Source: Paragordius varius (lineage: Eukaryota; Nematomorpha). From it: a stretch of 64,000 bases of DNA. The translations under genes were made by a program, and so were the position numbers. Numbering within the stretch: the first letter of the stretch is position 1; each line of letters starts with the position of its first letter. Shown in pieces: positions 49,574 to 62,087 of this stretch. The DNA lies in assembly GCA_964247055.1 (NCBI GenBank), contig OZ176058.1, positions 3,472,001-3,536,000 of the forward strand. Reading direction: 5' to 3'. Below the pieces are notes generated by a model. The model searched no databases. It was given only the letters and a program-made list of their open reading frames with translations, and was not told the DNA's origin.

Positions 49574-50115
49574 GAGTTGTTAAAAGAAAAAATTTAAAAT
49601 AAAGTATAACCAAGAAAAAAATATAAAATGAAATTAAATGTGAGACAAATCAATGCTTATAAATTGATATAATAGACAAAGGAAAGTAACATAAAAGAAA
49701 ACCGTTATAATCTTGAGCGCATGTGCAATATATTTTTTATAAGAACATATATATATCTACATTAGACAAAACAAACAAATTATAAAAAATAAAAAATTTA
49801 AGTAATATCAATGCTGTCACAAACCAAAATTTTTATAAAAAACCATAATATTTTTATTCCAAAAACTTTATACAGCATTGATATTACTTAAATTTTTTAT
49901 TTTTTATAATTTGTTTGTTTTGTCTAATGTAGATATATTTATGTTCTTATAAAAAATATATTGCACATGCGCTCAAGATTATAACGGTTTTCTTTTATGT
50001 TACTTTCCTTTGTCTATTATATCAATTTATAAGCATTGATTTGTCTCACATTTAATTTCATTTTATATTTTTTTCTTGGTTATACTTTATTTTAAGTTTT
50101 TTCTTTTAACAACTC

Positions 50116-50137
50116 CTGATGATGCCATTGGGCGAAA
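50116..50137 (+). ncRNA. Hammerhead-like catalytic core motif, right arm
   Basis: CTGATGA, then GCC-ATTG-GGC (a 3-bp stem II with one unpaired T), then GAAA: the conserved core of hammerhead ribozymes. Stem III could form from AAATTT…AAATTT downstream. No pairing partner for stem I was found, so activity is doubtful. Confidence 0.3.
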
Positions 50138-50775
50138 ATTTGAGTCTATAATAAATTTATTTTTATTTTCTTTCATTATTCACACGACGTTAACACACGA
50201 ATCATCTAAATATGCACAAGTGCCGGGGCAACCTTTTATAACATGGTCCATGACCCGTTGGAATATTATTGGTGCTGTTGACAGTCCGAAAGACATCAGC
50301 GGTAAAATTCCTTGTGAGTTGCAATTGTTAGAAGGTGTTGTTCTTTAGTTATGGGTATTTGTAGATAGGCATATTTCAGATCAATCTTACTGAAAACTTC
50401 TTCGCCAATCTTACTTACTAAATCATCAAACGTTGGAATGATATGAGAATCCTCAGTCAGCCACTTGTTGATCGTAACTCTATCGCTACAAATTCTTACC
50501 TCTCCATTCGCTTTGAGCACATTGACGGTGGGCGTGGCCGATGTCAGAGGTGTAAGGTTGGGATCTATTGGCTCCAAAATGTCTAACTTTTGTAATCTTA
50601 GCAATTCGTTTTCAACTTTTGCTATTAGGGGAAACGGTACTCGGCGACAAGGCCAAACTTTGGGTGAGGCATTGGGTGCTATATGAATTGGAACTGGCTC
50701 AATAGCCTAATTCCTCTTTAAATAGATTAGGAAAATTCAAAAATTTTAACAAGTTTAAGAAAATTAATTCTTACC

Positions 50776-51193
50776 TTAGGAATGTCGATGTTGAATCTTG
50801 TGATCCAATCTAAGCCACAAATGAGCGGTGCCTTTTGACATTTTTTCTTTCAATCCACAACATTCTGCGTCCCCCAAGTTTTGCCCATTGATTTTCACTG
50901 TGACTGTTGTTACGCCCAGGAAAATATATTTTCGTACGACTATGGATTTGTGATTGACCAACAGTTTGAAGTCTTGGATCTATAGGCGGTTTATGGTCTA
51001 ATGATTGTTGCATTTTTTCATTGGGATATCGTTCTTGGAAAAATTGATCAGATTTTTGGCTCTTTTGATTAGATCGTCGCCCCTGTTTTTGACTGGCTGA
51101 TGTGTCTTTATATCTTTTAAAAGAAGAACCTTTTGTATTATGAATCGGCGTAGAGAATAGTATTGAGAGTTTGGGTGTACATATAAAGGACAA
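50776..51193 (-). pseudogene. Gag/NC-like basic region and retropepsin remnant
   Basis: The frame from 51193 is basic and Gln/Ser-rich (KRYKDTSASQKQGRRSNQKS), as in nucleocapsid or linker regions, with no CCHC knuckle visible. Overlapping frames at 50961-50776 give FLGVTTVTVKINGQN, and in another frame PLICGLDWI, which matches the ILGRDW-like C-terminal motif of retropepsins. The N-terminal D(T/S)G site was not found. Confidence 0.55.
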
Positions 51194-51260
51194 AACACAT
51201 TAAAACGATAAGTATTATTGAATGACATAGGAAACGTTACAGAAAATATAATTACAGTCA

Positions 51261-51815
51261 TGTATTTGATTAATTGCCTAATATTCGTGGAAAATTGTGT
51301 TTGTTTAATCTTTTTAGATAGTTTTACTTAAACTCCCCATATTCCATAACTTATATATTTCATATGTTAAAAAGTTGTCATAACAATATAAAAATAATTA
51401 TGACAATAACGCGTACGAAACAGAAAATCCGCTTTAACACAAAAGACACAAAACATTTATCCATAAAAATCATTATTTTCTAAATGAGTTATGAAAAAAA
51501 TTATCTTAAACTATTAAACTTATGATGAATATAATTCAATTTAGGATATATATAAAGCTACCAATACTTGATAATCAGTAGTAATTTTAAAAAAGGTAAA
51601 GAAGGAATACAAAGGAGATTCAGTAAGAATCCGGGAATGGTTTATTGATACAAATAATTTTAAAAAAAATATTTGAAAAGAGATTTTAATAAAAATAATT
51701 TTGTTAAAAAATTATAATAAAATACATGTACCGAAATATTTTTCATATAACACAGTTTAAAAATATTTATCTTACCAATATATTTTGGAATATATATAAT
51801 ATAAACGCTTGATTA
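51261..51815. other. Unique AT-rich interval
   Basis: No gene or repeat family recognised. It lies between the gypsy Gag-like region and the exon-like cluster. Confidence 0.4.
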
Positions 51816-51820
51816 CTTAC

Positions 51821-52185
51821 CGTGTTTTATAGTATATTGTTGGGTAGATTCTTTACCAATATCTTTCTGCATCAATTCACATGCAATAGAGGGGATACTT
51901 TGCGTTGATCTCAAGGGATAATTGAATGTATTTGTTGTTTTAACCAGTTTACGGGTTGATTAAAAGTTTCATTGTACATATTATAAGATATTGGCCGTTC
52001 ATCTGACAAAAAATTCTCACTCAAAGTACTATAATGCGTCTAATAATCCGAAAATAAAATTTTTCTGGTTGTTCGTCAATATAATATATCTTTGGTTACA
52101 TTGTGCCATGCTGTTCACTTCCAAATTAAAGCCAAATACTAAACCTAAATTTTGTCCTTGTTCCTGCATACTATATCCATTTTAA
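51821..52185 (-). other. Exon-like cluster on the minus strand
   Basis: Minus-strand stretches look coding: an open run (SMQEQGQNLGLVFGFNLEV…) around 52160-52050, then, after TATTTTCGGATTATTAG, an open run (STLSENFLSDERPISYNMYN…PVNWLKQQIHS) to about 51920. A one-base frame change leads into SIACELMQKDIGKESTQQY, which ends CACG|GTAAGTAATC (51820), a strong donor. It may be part of a host gene or a retroelement gag. No family is recognised, and the frame change suggests a pseudogene. Confidence 0.35.
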
Positions 52186-52189
52186 ATTA

Positions 52190-52990
52190 ATTTTAAACCT
52201 CGTCTCAAACATTTATCTGACATAAATGAATATGTGAGTTTCATGTGCAAATTTATTTTTGCTTTTCACCCCAAATATGTTATTAATTTTTTTAAATTAT
52301 ATTCCCAAAAGTAAAAATAAATAATAATGACATATAAGTTTTCCATGTTTTTATTATACAATAAAACGCAAACGCGTCTTTTCTACAATTTACACAATTT
52401 TCAAATATTTTTGTAATTTCATATTGCGCCCAAATATTATATTAAGTTTTCTTGATATAGTAGGTTATCTACGACTCCTTAAACATTTGCAACATACTAA
52501 AAATAATAATTGTTATAAAAACTTATAGGTTACCGGATTTATATGACATTAATATTTACTTCGAAATTTTATATCATAGTAAATGCAATAAATTTTAAAA
52601 CATGGTTATAACTGTGGTAAAAAAATAGTTGTTTGGCACAAAGATTTTGCTTTCTGTAATCTGAAGCATAATTAAAAAATTTGTAATTTTTATTCAATTG
52701 AGGTTATAAAAAATTTAACTATAAGAAATTAATAATTTAAACAAGGATATTTATTTTCGGAAAAGTTTGCGATACTATATAGCAATTCTAAACTTATAAA
52801 ACTTACATTAAACCTTATAAAACTAATTTCTTTAAAGACTTTTTGTTTCCTAACTGTCTAATGTTCCTGTCGTAGTTTAGAAAAGTTTAAAAATACAGGT
52901 GTTTTCCTATATTGTCTGAAGACATGGTAAATATAAATTTTAATAAACATTTCTTTATGAAAATATTATTGCTTTAATATATTTGAATAA
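52190..52990. other. Unique AT-rich interval
   Basis: I see nothing supportable here. Confidence 0.4.
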
Positions 52991-52991
52991 A

Positions 52992-53115
52992 ATGCGTGGG
53001 TCTCGGCCTGCTTCGTAGCCCGAGGAAGTCCTGCGGACTTCTTTAGCAAATGAACAACTCCAATCCCTCACCCTTACCCTAGCCCACAAACTCGAAACCC
53101 TTAAAGCACTTTGCC
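52992..53115 (+). repeat. R100 repeat, ~960 bp ahead of A3
   Basis: It starts ATGCGTGGGTCTCGG, with GCTTCGTAGCC in the first hairpin and an intact second hairpin. The core reads CCCTTACCCTAGCCCA and is followed by CTTAAAGCACTTTGCCC. Confidence 0.75.
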
Positions 53116-53952
53116 CGTGTTCAAAATATTAAAATTTTGTTTAACCTTTTTTTATATAACGTATATATTGGGTAAATTCTATACATATACTATAGTTAAA
53201 ATAAATTTAAAATATATTACCGAGAAATAACTTTAAAGTTTGAGCTAACACATATTTATACATAACTTATATTTAAAAAAATAATCTTATTGTTGTCAAA
53301 ATAGCTATGCCTTTAAAATTTTTAGGATTTCACATAAATTCTTTTTAAACTGGAAATTAACATTGAAAATAATTTATTATGAATTTTAGCCTCGATTGGA
53401 TTCATAACTTAAAGTATTACGCTAGTTTGTCATTCAGAATTCATATTTCTCCCTCAAAACATTTTTAAAATGCTATATATTTATATAATTGTACATAAAT
53501 AATTTAGTATATTTATAAACGAATTTCTACTTTTAAACCATAAGTGGTCTGGTTTGGAACAAACATCCTTTTTTCAAAAATAAATTTTTTAATTAAATTA
53601 AAATAAATAAGTATCTTTATATAGTAATATTTTAGATTTGAGAATTAATCAAATTAAATAAAACAGGTAAAATTAATATTGAAATAGCAGGAGAGATGTT
53701 TTTATCCATCGCTCTTTTTGACTGAAATTAACACAGATCTCTACTTAGTCAAATAATAATTTAAACCCTTTTCCTAACTACTATCAAACATATTTTGAGT
53801 TGAGTTAAAAATTTTTCGAAAAATATGTCAAATCTAACATAAAAATACCATTAACGTATAGTTTAGTAATAAACTACCAACATTTTTTTCATAAATATAG
53901 ATAAAAAAACTTAAAATTTGATTATTACAAAACCAATATATTTGAACAGGAA
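53116..53952. other. AT-rich spacer of the double R100 head before A3
   Basis: Equivalent in position to 22103-22840. No gene seen; the open frame 53834-54106 on the minus strand runs into R100 and is judged spurious. Confidence 0.45.
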
Positions 53953-54064
53953 ATGCGTGGGTCTCGGCCTGCTTCGCAGCCTGAGGAAGTCCTGCGGACT
54001 TCTTTAAGAAAATGAACCAACTCCAATCCTTCACTCTAACCCTAGCCCACAAACTCGAAAACCC
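53953..54064 (+). repeat. R100 repeat, A3 head
   Basis: Matches the copy at 1-106 essentially base for base, and shows the extra leading bases (ATGCGTG) that the window start cuts off in A1. Confidence 0.75.
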
Positions 54065-55590
54065 TATATAATTATATCTGTGTATATTTACATAATTGAC
54101 AACCATATAATCCCAAATATTTTAGTTCGGTTTTACAATTTTAGAGTATAAAGATGAATGCTTATTGTTGAAAAAGTCTTCCAGATAAAAATATTAATTA
54201 CCTTGTTTCAAAAACGATAGGAACTAATATTAATTCATGCTTGTTAATCATAAAACCATTCAATATTATCGCATTTTGCCCAACTCCTTTATTAAAAAAG
54301 TTGGATGGAATTAGTTTAAATTTAGTTTAGGTTTCATTAATTAATAATTGATAAATTTTCAGAAATAACTGATTATTAAGTTACTTATTTCCATATAGTA
54401 TAAAAACATTTTTAACTCTTAAAGTATATGTCATAATATTTGATTAATTTTAATGATTTATTCATGAAAATAAAAGTCAACGTTTGGAATTAATCTTTTT
54501 AACAAGTAGTTAATGATTAATGGAAACAAGAATCGATATTATATTAAATAAAAGTTAAATTAAATCTTAATATTTATAACTTATTTTGAGGAAAATTTAA
54601 ACCTAGATCGCTTGAAATCTTAATAGACCGATATTGAAATAAACTAATTTCCTTATATATATTAAACCAAATGTTTAATTAATCTAGAATTAGTTCTAGA
54701 GGTAATAATTTTTTTAAATAATTAATAATTTGTTTGTTTTAGATATGCTAATAATCAGCCCATATTTGAAACATATTGCCAATTAAATTTAAAGTTTTAA
54801 AAATAAAATTGCAGATATAGAAATATAATAATAATTAGCTACAATTTAATTAGAATTAATTATGTTCTAAATTATTTTTGAGATGTTTAGAATATCAAAC
54901 TTATTACGTAATAATTTATTAATTACAATAATTTAAAATATTTTTTAGATTAATAAAATTATTATTTAATACCTAATATATATATAATTATTTATGAATT
55001 ATTTCAGACAATTTAATTAGAAATAATTTTGTATTGTAAATTCATTTTGAATCTAAAACTTATTACGTAATAATTTAATAAACTACATATATATATTTGA
55101 TTTATTAACAATATAGAATTAATTTTATTAATAATATATGTTAAAATTATTTGAGACAATCTAATTAAAATTAATTATTTTCTAAATTATTTTTGATATA
55201 TTTTTAATCTATAACTTTTCATGTAATAAATATAATATAATCTAAAATATTTCCTAAATATATATATAATTAAATTTGTTTAATCCTTAATAAATATTAT
55301 TTTTAAATTATTTTAAACTTAAATTTCTTTTTTCACAAATTAATTAATTTATTTACTTGTTACTTTATTTTGTTTATTCCAATATTCCCTTTATCCTAAA
55401 TACTAAGACATATGTGTATACTGAATAATATTTTTAGACAACACATAAAAATATTTAACATTGTAATATTGCACATAAAAGGGGGGGAATAAAATATTAC
55501 GTATGTGAAACAATGTTGCATAACACATAATAAACAAAAACAAGAAAGGGAAATGTACATAGGATTTTTCTAGAAGGGGGGAGAAAAGGC

Positions 55591-55665
55591 ATGCAAATGC
55601 GCACAACACATTGTTTAAGATGCACGTGTTCTTTCTTTGTTCCCCCCCCCTACACATATATAAAG
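55591..55665 (+). promoter_or_regulatory. Promoter-like cluster in A3 head
   Basis: A copy of the A1 cluster (octamer, E-box, C run, TATATAAAG), upstream of the equivalent ATG at 55778. Confidence 0.4.
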
Positions 55666-55777
55666 ACAAAAAATATTTTTAAATTTATTTTTTTAAATTC
55701 TTTTTTCCAAATTTACATTTGTTGCATAGAATGTATTCAAGTGCTTTTCCTCTTATGCAATTCAATGTATTGCCAAC

Positions 55778-55923
55778 ATGGATGGATTATTTTATTATTC
55801 AAGTAAAATTTAATTCTATTTAATTTTAGATTATAAAACTCAATATGCAAATCAAACAGGAAATGGTGAAACCGATTATATTTTAAATGATTTCTGGTAA
55901 ATTAATTTGTTAATAATTATAGA
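55778..55923 (+). CDS. Possible tiny spliced gene in unit head, A3
   Basis: Identical in structure to the A1 copy: start at 55778, a 27-nt and a 26-nt candidate intron, and the same open frame between them. Because A1 and A3 are recent duplicates, conservation between them adds little independent support. Confidence 0.3.
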
Positions 55924-56169
55924 TTAAGATTAATTCAAAGTTTAAAGAACAATGTACAGTGAAAACATGTTGAGACTGATTGTGTAACCGAAATGGGAAA
56001 TTGAACTATTGCCATTTAGCCTAATTAATTCTGGTAAGTTTCGCATGTTTTGTCTATTTCATTTAAAATACTTTGTTAGATAGCATTAAAATATGTTCAG
56101 AGTAGAAGAACACTATTATTGATTGCCTTAAAAAGTTAAGAGATTTTTTTTATCTTTTCTTGCTTTTGC

Positions 56170-56720
56170 CCAAAAAATTGATTATATCTTGGAAATTTTT
56201 AACAATGTCTCTAGATTTTATTAATTTACTCTACTTGTAAGAATAAATGGCTAATAATTGTTATATATTTCTACGAATTTTTTTAAATTTATTTTTTCGA
56301 CAAAGGAAGTTAACCTAAAAAGGTTAACACATGTTATCATTTATATTGAGGTTTATATTTTCTGGAAATTTTTTTATAATTTTTTTTTATTTACTCTACT
56401 TGTAAGAACAAATGGTTAATAATTGTTACATATTTCTACGAATTTTTTTTAAATTTATTTTTTCGATAAAGGAAGTTAACCTAAAAAGGTGAACACATGT
56501 TACCATTTATATTGAGGTGTATTTTTTCTGGAAATTTTAACAATGTTCATAGCTTTTTTTAATTTACTCTACTTGTACAAATAAATGGCAATAATTATTA
56601 CATATTTTTAGCAATTTTTAATCTTGTAAACTTTCAAATTTTATTTTTGTTAAGGGAAGTTTAACTAAAAAGGTTAACACATGTTACCATTTATATTGAG
56701 GCGTATATTATAGCAGCACT
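56170..56720 (+). repeat. Three palindrome-carrying tandem units in A3 head
   Basis: A near-identical copy of the A1 array, with boxes near 56310, 56475 and 56660. Confidence 0.6.
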
Positions 56721-57065
56721 GCAAGTATCCACCTAAAGAAGAACCAAATAAATGTCTATTTATTACATTATTTATATTGAATTGGTGAATAGTTTTTTAT
56801 TCTTGGAAATATTTGTTTCTGTTATGTTTAATTTTGTTTCATGCGTGTTGAATAATAAATTTCTTTACCTAAGAAAATCAATTTATACTTGTTAAATATA
56901 AAATATTTTAGAAAAATTTCTTTATTTAAAAAATCACCAGAATTAAAAAATTTTGAAAAAAAAATAAATAAAAATTATTTGAAATGCTAAATCTTATGAA
57001 GTTGTTAAGAATGTTCAAAGGTGTTAAAAAATTTCTAAAAACAATTCTCGAAAACTCTTGTAAAC

Positions 57066-60000
57066 CCAATTTTTTACTCTAAAATGGCTCTAAAATTCTT
57101 TTAAAAATAAAAGAATGTTAAAAAGTATTAAAACTTCCTAATCTAATATAGTCCTGAACTTAAAAAAGCGGTAAAATTCCTTAAATTTTTTTAGCGCTAA
57201 ATTTTTAATTTCTAAAAAAGCAGTAAAATGACTAAAAACCGGTAGGATTATTTAAGAACCTTTTTTAAAGGCAAAAATTACCTAAAGATTTAAAAAATGG
57301 CAAATAATCTTTTAAAAAAACGCTAAAATTCTTACTAAGGTCAAAAATGCCAAAATTCTTTAAAAAAGCGTAAATTTTATTTTTAAATTTAAAAACTGCG
57401 AAAATTTTCTAAAAAACCGATATTTATCGTAAAAAACCGCTAAAATTCTAAAAAGGCTAAAACTCTTTATTATTCGCAAAGGACAAAAATTACTTATAAT
57501 TCTAAAGCAGTAAAATTTAGAAATTGCTAATATCTCTAAAAATCATCTGAAGAGGCTAATTTTCCAAAACCTATAAAAATCCTTTAAAAATTATGATTAT
57601 TTTTTTTAAATCTAATAAACAAGCGATGAAATTTAAAAACAGCTTAAAACTCTAGAAAACGCCGAATCTTAAAATTTTAAAATTTTCTAAAAATGGCAAT
57701 TTCATTTTTAAATTTTATAATTTTTTAAAAACCATTTAAATTCTTTGAAAAATTCTTTAAGAAGCGCTAAAATTTTTAAAAATTGTTAAAAAAAATTCGC
57801 AAAAAATTGCTACAATTTTTAAATTCGCTCAAAATTTCTTAAAACCGCTAAAATTGTTTAAACAAGCATAAATATTCTTTTTAAATCCAAAAAATCGCTT
57901 GAAATTTCCGTAAAACCGCTAAAATTCTCCAAAAACCGCTAAAACTATCTAAAAAGTCTATTTCTTTAAAATTATTTTTAAAACCGCTAAAATTTTTAGA
58001 AAAATCGATAAAACTCCTTTTCAATCAAAAAAATGCGCTTGTATTTTTTAAAACCGCTGAAATTCTCTAAAAATCGCTAAAATTTTTAAAAAACGTAAAA
58101 ATGTTCTTTTAAAATCGCTAAAAAGCTTAAATATCCTTTTTAAATCAAAAAATGCGCTGAAATTCTTTAAAAACCGCTAAAACTTTATAAAAACCGCTAA
58201 AACTTTCTTAAAAACCGCTAAAACTTTCTTAAAAACCGCTAAAACTTTCTAAAAACCGCTAAAACTTTTTAAAAACCGCTAAAACCTTTTTAAAAATTGC
58301 TAAAACTTTATAAAAACCGCTAAAACTTTATAAAAACTTAAAACTTTTTAAAAACTGTTAAAACTTTCTCAAAACTGTTAAAACTTTCTCAAAACTGTTA
58401 AAACTTTCTCATAACCGCTAAAACCTTTTTAAAAAACGCTAAAACTTTATAAAAACCGCTAAAATTATCTAAAAACCCTAAAACTTTCTAAAAACTGCTA
58501 ATATTTATAAAAAATCGCCAAAATTCCTTTTAAATGAAAAAACCGCTAAAACTATTTTAACACCGCTATAACCTTTCTAAAAACCGCTAAAACTTTCTAA
58601 AAACCGCTAAAACTTTCTAAAAACCGCTAAAACTTTCTAAAAACCGCTAAAACTTTCTAAAAACCGCTAAAACTTTCTCAAAACTGTTAAAACTTTCTCA
58701 TAACCGCTAAAACTTTCTCATAACTGTTAAAACTTTCTAAAAACAGCTACAACTTTCTAAAAACAGCTACAACTTTCTAAAAACAGCTACAACTTTCTAA
58801 AAACAGCTACAACTTTCTAAAAACAGCTACAACTTTCTAAAAACAGCTACAACTCTCTAAAAACAGCTACAACTTTCTAAAAACAGCTACAACTCTCTAA
58901 AAACCGCTAAAACTCTCTAAAAACCGCTAAAACCATCTAAAAACCGCTAAAACCATCTAAAAACCGCTAGAGATCTTTAAAACTGCTACAACTCTTTAAA
59001 ACTGCTACAACTCTTTAAAACCCGCTAAAACTTTCTAAAAACAACTACAACTTTCTAAAAACCGCTAAAATTCTTTAAAAAATGCTAAAACTTTTTAAAA
59101 AATGCTAAAACTCTTTAAAAATGCTAAAACTTTTTAAAAAATGCTAAAACTCTTTAAAAAATGCTAAAACTCTTTAAAAAATGCTAAAACTCTTTAAAAA
59201 TTGCTATAAAACTTCTTAAAAATTGCTATAAAACTTCTTAAAAATTGCTATAAAACTTCTTAAAAATTGCTATAAAACTCTTTTAAAACTTTTTAAAAAC
59301 AGCTACAACTATTTAAAAACCGCTAAAGCTCTCTAAAAACCGTTAGAAATCTTTAAAAACTCTTTATAAACCCCTAAAACTCTCTAAAAACCGCTAAAAC
59401 CATCTAAAAACCGTTAGAAATCTTTAAAAACCGCTAAAAATCTTTAAAAACCGCTAAAACTCTTTAAAAAGCGCTAAAACTCTTTAAAAAGCGCTAAAAC
59501 TCTTTAAAAAGCGCTAAAACTCTTTAAAAAGCGCTAAAACTCCTTAAAAATTGCTAAAACTCCTTAAAAATAGCTAAAACTCTTTTAAAACTCTCTATAA
59601 ACCGCTAAAACTTTCTAAAAACCGCTAAAACTTTGCTAAAACTCTTTAAAAACCGCTAAAACTCCTTAAAAATTGCTAAAACTCCTTAAAAATAGCTAAA
59701 ACTCTTTTAAAACTCTCTATAAACCGCTAAAACTTTCTAAAAACCGCTAAAACTTTGCTAAAACTCTTTAAAAACCGCTAAAACTCTTTAAAAACCGCTA
59801 AAGCTCTTTAAAAAATGCTAAAACTTTTTAAAAAGCGCTAAAACTCTTTAAAAAGCGCTAAAACTCTTTAAAAAGCGCTAAAACTCTTTAAAAAGCGCTA
59901 AAACTCCTTAAAAATTGCTAAAACTCCTTAAAAATAGCTAAAACTCTTTTAAAACTCTCTATAAACCGCTAAAATTTTCTAAAAACCGCTAAAACTTTGC

Positions 60001-60280
60001 TAAAACTCTTTAAAAACCGCTAAAACTCTTTAAAAACCGCTAAAGTTCTTTAAAACTAAAACTCTTTAAAAAATGCTAAAACTCCTTAAAAATTGCTATT
60101 AAACTCCTTAAAAATTGCAAAAACTCTTTTAAAACTCTCTATTAACCGCTAAAACTTTCTAAAAACCGTTAAAACTTTCTAAAAACAGCTACAACTCTTA
60201 AAAAACCGCTAAAGCTCTTTAACCGCTACAACCATTTAAAAACCGCTAACATTCTTTAAAAGTGACTAAATATTCTTTGT
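57066..60280. repeat. 20-bp minisatellite of A3
   Basis: Matches A1 closely at both edges but not in the middle. Sequence equivalent to 6075-7165 is absent, and the CTCAAAACTGTT run is shorter. A composite segment (ctccttaaaaatagctaaaa plus a GCTAAAACTTTGCT joint) appears three times at 59530-60010 where A1 has one. Array length and content therefore change faster than the flanks. Confidence 0.85.
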
Positions 60281-60292
60281 TTAAATCATAAA

Positions 60293-60955
60293 ATGCTCTC
60301 TAAATTGAACAAATTATTGTCTGGAGTAACTATAGCTCAAGGTGTCAAAAACGGCAAACCTTTTTAAAAACCGCAAAATCACCTTTTTTTATTTAAATTA
60401 TATTATTTAACCAATTAGCCATTTTAAATAGCGTATTTATAATTTTAATCTCAATAGATTGTAACATACTTTTTTTTGTTTAGAATGCGATGTCTTACAG
60501 AAGTACGCAGGATTTCGTTGGCCTATTGCCCAACAAAACTGATGTAGAAAATACCAGGAATGTTTCGGAATTGGGTAATTATTATTTTATATTTTGTTGA
60601 TCAGTTTTCAATTATTATTTAAGTATTTTGGTTAATAATTGTTTTGTTTTATAAATCATTATTACAATAATCAACTGTTTTATGTAATTAGCTTTATCAG
60701 TTGTTTTAATTAATCAATTAATTGTTTTTAGTTTTAAAATTGGCTAGCTTGAGATATAAAAAGGTAGATTTTTAAAAAGAATATGTAGTATATATAGAAT
60801 ATAAATTTGTAATCATCTACGTTTGTAAAAATTTTTTATTTATTATAGTAACGTAATATTCAATCATCAATTGTTACATATTTCTTTAATTTACTGTAGA
60901 ATGTGTTGGTATATGCCCGAAACGGAAAGGAAGTGTATTGAAAAAGCTTAATTGA
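60293..60955 (+). pseudogene. Tail gene, A3 copy (exon 2 frameshifted)
   Basis: Exons are 60293-60341, 60484-60574 and 60900-60955. It shares with A1 the extra base in exon 2 that leads to a stop. Exon 3 matches the A2 form. Confidence 0.4.
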
Positions 60956-61489
60956 ATATTACGGATGAACTCGGTAATTAATTATGTTAGATTAAATTTT
61001 AGAACAGATTTTATTTTCTCACCTTTACATTTTTTCTCAAAATAAATTAATTTTTTTATTAAAATTGATGTCGATTTTGATGCTCTTTAATTAAAGAAGA
61101 TAATTGATGTAATTAATCTTTTTTTTATTAATTACTATTTATAATAAACTACTGAGTTAAAACAAATGAGTTATTTTTTATTAAGATATATAATATTGTT
61201 CCTTTAATTTTTACCGCAAAATGACAAAATATCACTTTTTTAACATACTTTATAATTTTTTTAAAAAAACATTTTTCTTGATCAGCTGTTTTTTTGGATT
61301 AGATAATTATAATTATTTAATAGTTTCAATATATTTATTTTTTTAAATGATTAAAGATTTAGTATTTGACTTTATATTTTATTTTATTTTTAGGAAACAA
61401 TATAGTATCCATTTCATTGCTGCCATACCAAATAAACTATTTAAGTATGATAACCAATTGTCTGATTTTTTAATTTTTTCTTTATTATT

Positions 61490-61712
61490 TGATAAATCAG
61501 TTGTTTTATTATTCAGTTGTTATTAATGAGTTGTTTTATTAATCAGTTGTTTTAATTAATTAGTTGTATTTATTTATTATTTGTTTTAAATAATCATTTT
61601 TTATTAATCATTTTTTATTAATCAGTTTTTCAGTTGTTTTTATTAATCAGTTTTAATTAATCTGTTGTTTTTAATTATTATTTGTTTTTAACAATCAGCT
61701 GTTTTATTAATT
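61490..61712. repeat. TTAATCAGTTG-type repeats, A3 tail
   Basis: Same family, with an extra local duplication of ATCATTTTTTATTA near 61590-61615. Confidence 0.7.
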
Positions 61713-61713
61713 A

Positions 61714-61760
61714 GGTTTAAAGCACTAGGGTTTTGAGTTTTTTCTTAAAGAAGTCCGCTA
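61714..61760 (-). repeat. R100 fragment, A3 tail
   Basis: The same internally deleted inverted form as at 37171-37216. Confidence 0.6.
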
Positions 61761-62087
61761 TAAATTTATATAACCTTTTTTCTGACACATCTCTTCTCAC
61801 AAGAAAATGCCCTCTTGATTAAAGTTTTTGAATAAAATTTTTAGAAAACTTATTTTAAACCACAATAAGGGTTTCTAGTTTTAAGTTAGGGTCAGGTTTT
61901 TAAAGAAGTCCGCAAATTAATATATATATTGGTTGTTTGAGGTATTTACGCAAAAACCTCTGACATAGACAACTGATTTCTTGGAAACTTTTCATTTTTT
62001 TGGATAAATTTCATATAATTCTTTTGTTATATATTAGGATTAAAGTATCACCTGTTTTTGGTGTAATATGACTAAATTTAATTTTAC

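Larger units (their letters stand above)
49450..50200. mobile_element. Foldback element inside RT, Penelope-like candidate
   Basis: Two ~330-bp inverted arms (from 49486 and to 50203) surround a ~60-nt centre near 49843. A 13-bp direct repeat ATCATCTAAATAT flanks it (49437-49449, 50201-50213). A 36-nt extension lies on the left side only. Long inverted arms, a target duplication of this size, a one-sided short tail and a hammerhead-like core all recall Penelope-like retroelements. No RT or GIY-YIG frame is present, so this is inference. Confidence 0.6.
49212..50604 (-). pseudogene. Ty3/gypsy reverse transcriptase, split at YLDD by a foldback
   Basis: The N-terminal half (50604-50296) has a VNVLKANGEVRIC…-type fingers region and FSKIDLKYAYLQIP with the first catalytic Asp. 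After a frameshift near 50296 it continues MSFGLSTAPIIFQRVMD to AYLDD at about 50214. The C-terminal half resumes at 49449 with YLDDVLATGKSEQEH and SVSYLGFEI. A 751-bp insertion separates the two, duplicating the bases that encode YLDD. Confidence 0.85.
47390..51260 (-). mobile_element. Decayed Ty3/gypsy-type retrotransposon
   Basis: On the minus strand the domain order is a basic Gag/NC-like region, a retropepsin C-terminal part, RT, RNase H, integrase zinc-binding, and integrase core. This order, with integrase after RNase H, is diagnostic of Ty3/gypsy. Frameshifts separate nearly every domain, and RT is split by another element. I could not find flanking LTRs, a primer site or a polypurine tract, so the ends are approximate. 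It is a dead copy. Confidence 0.85.
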
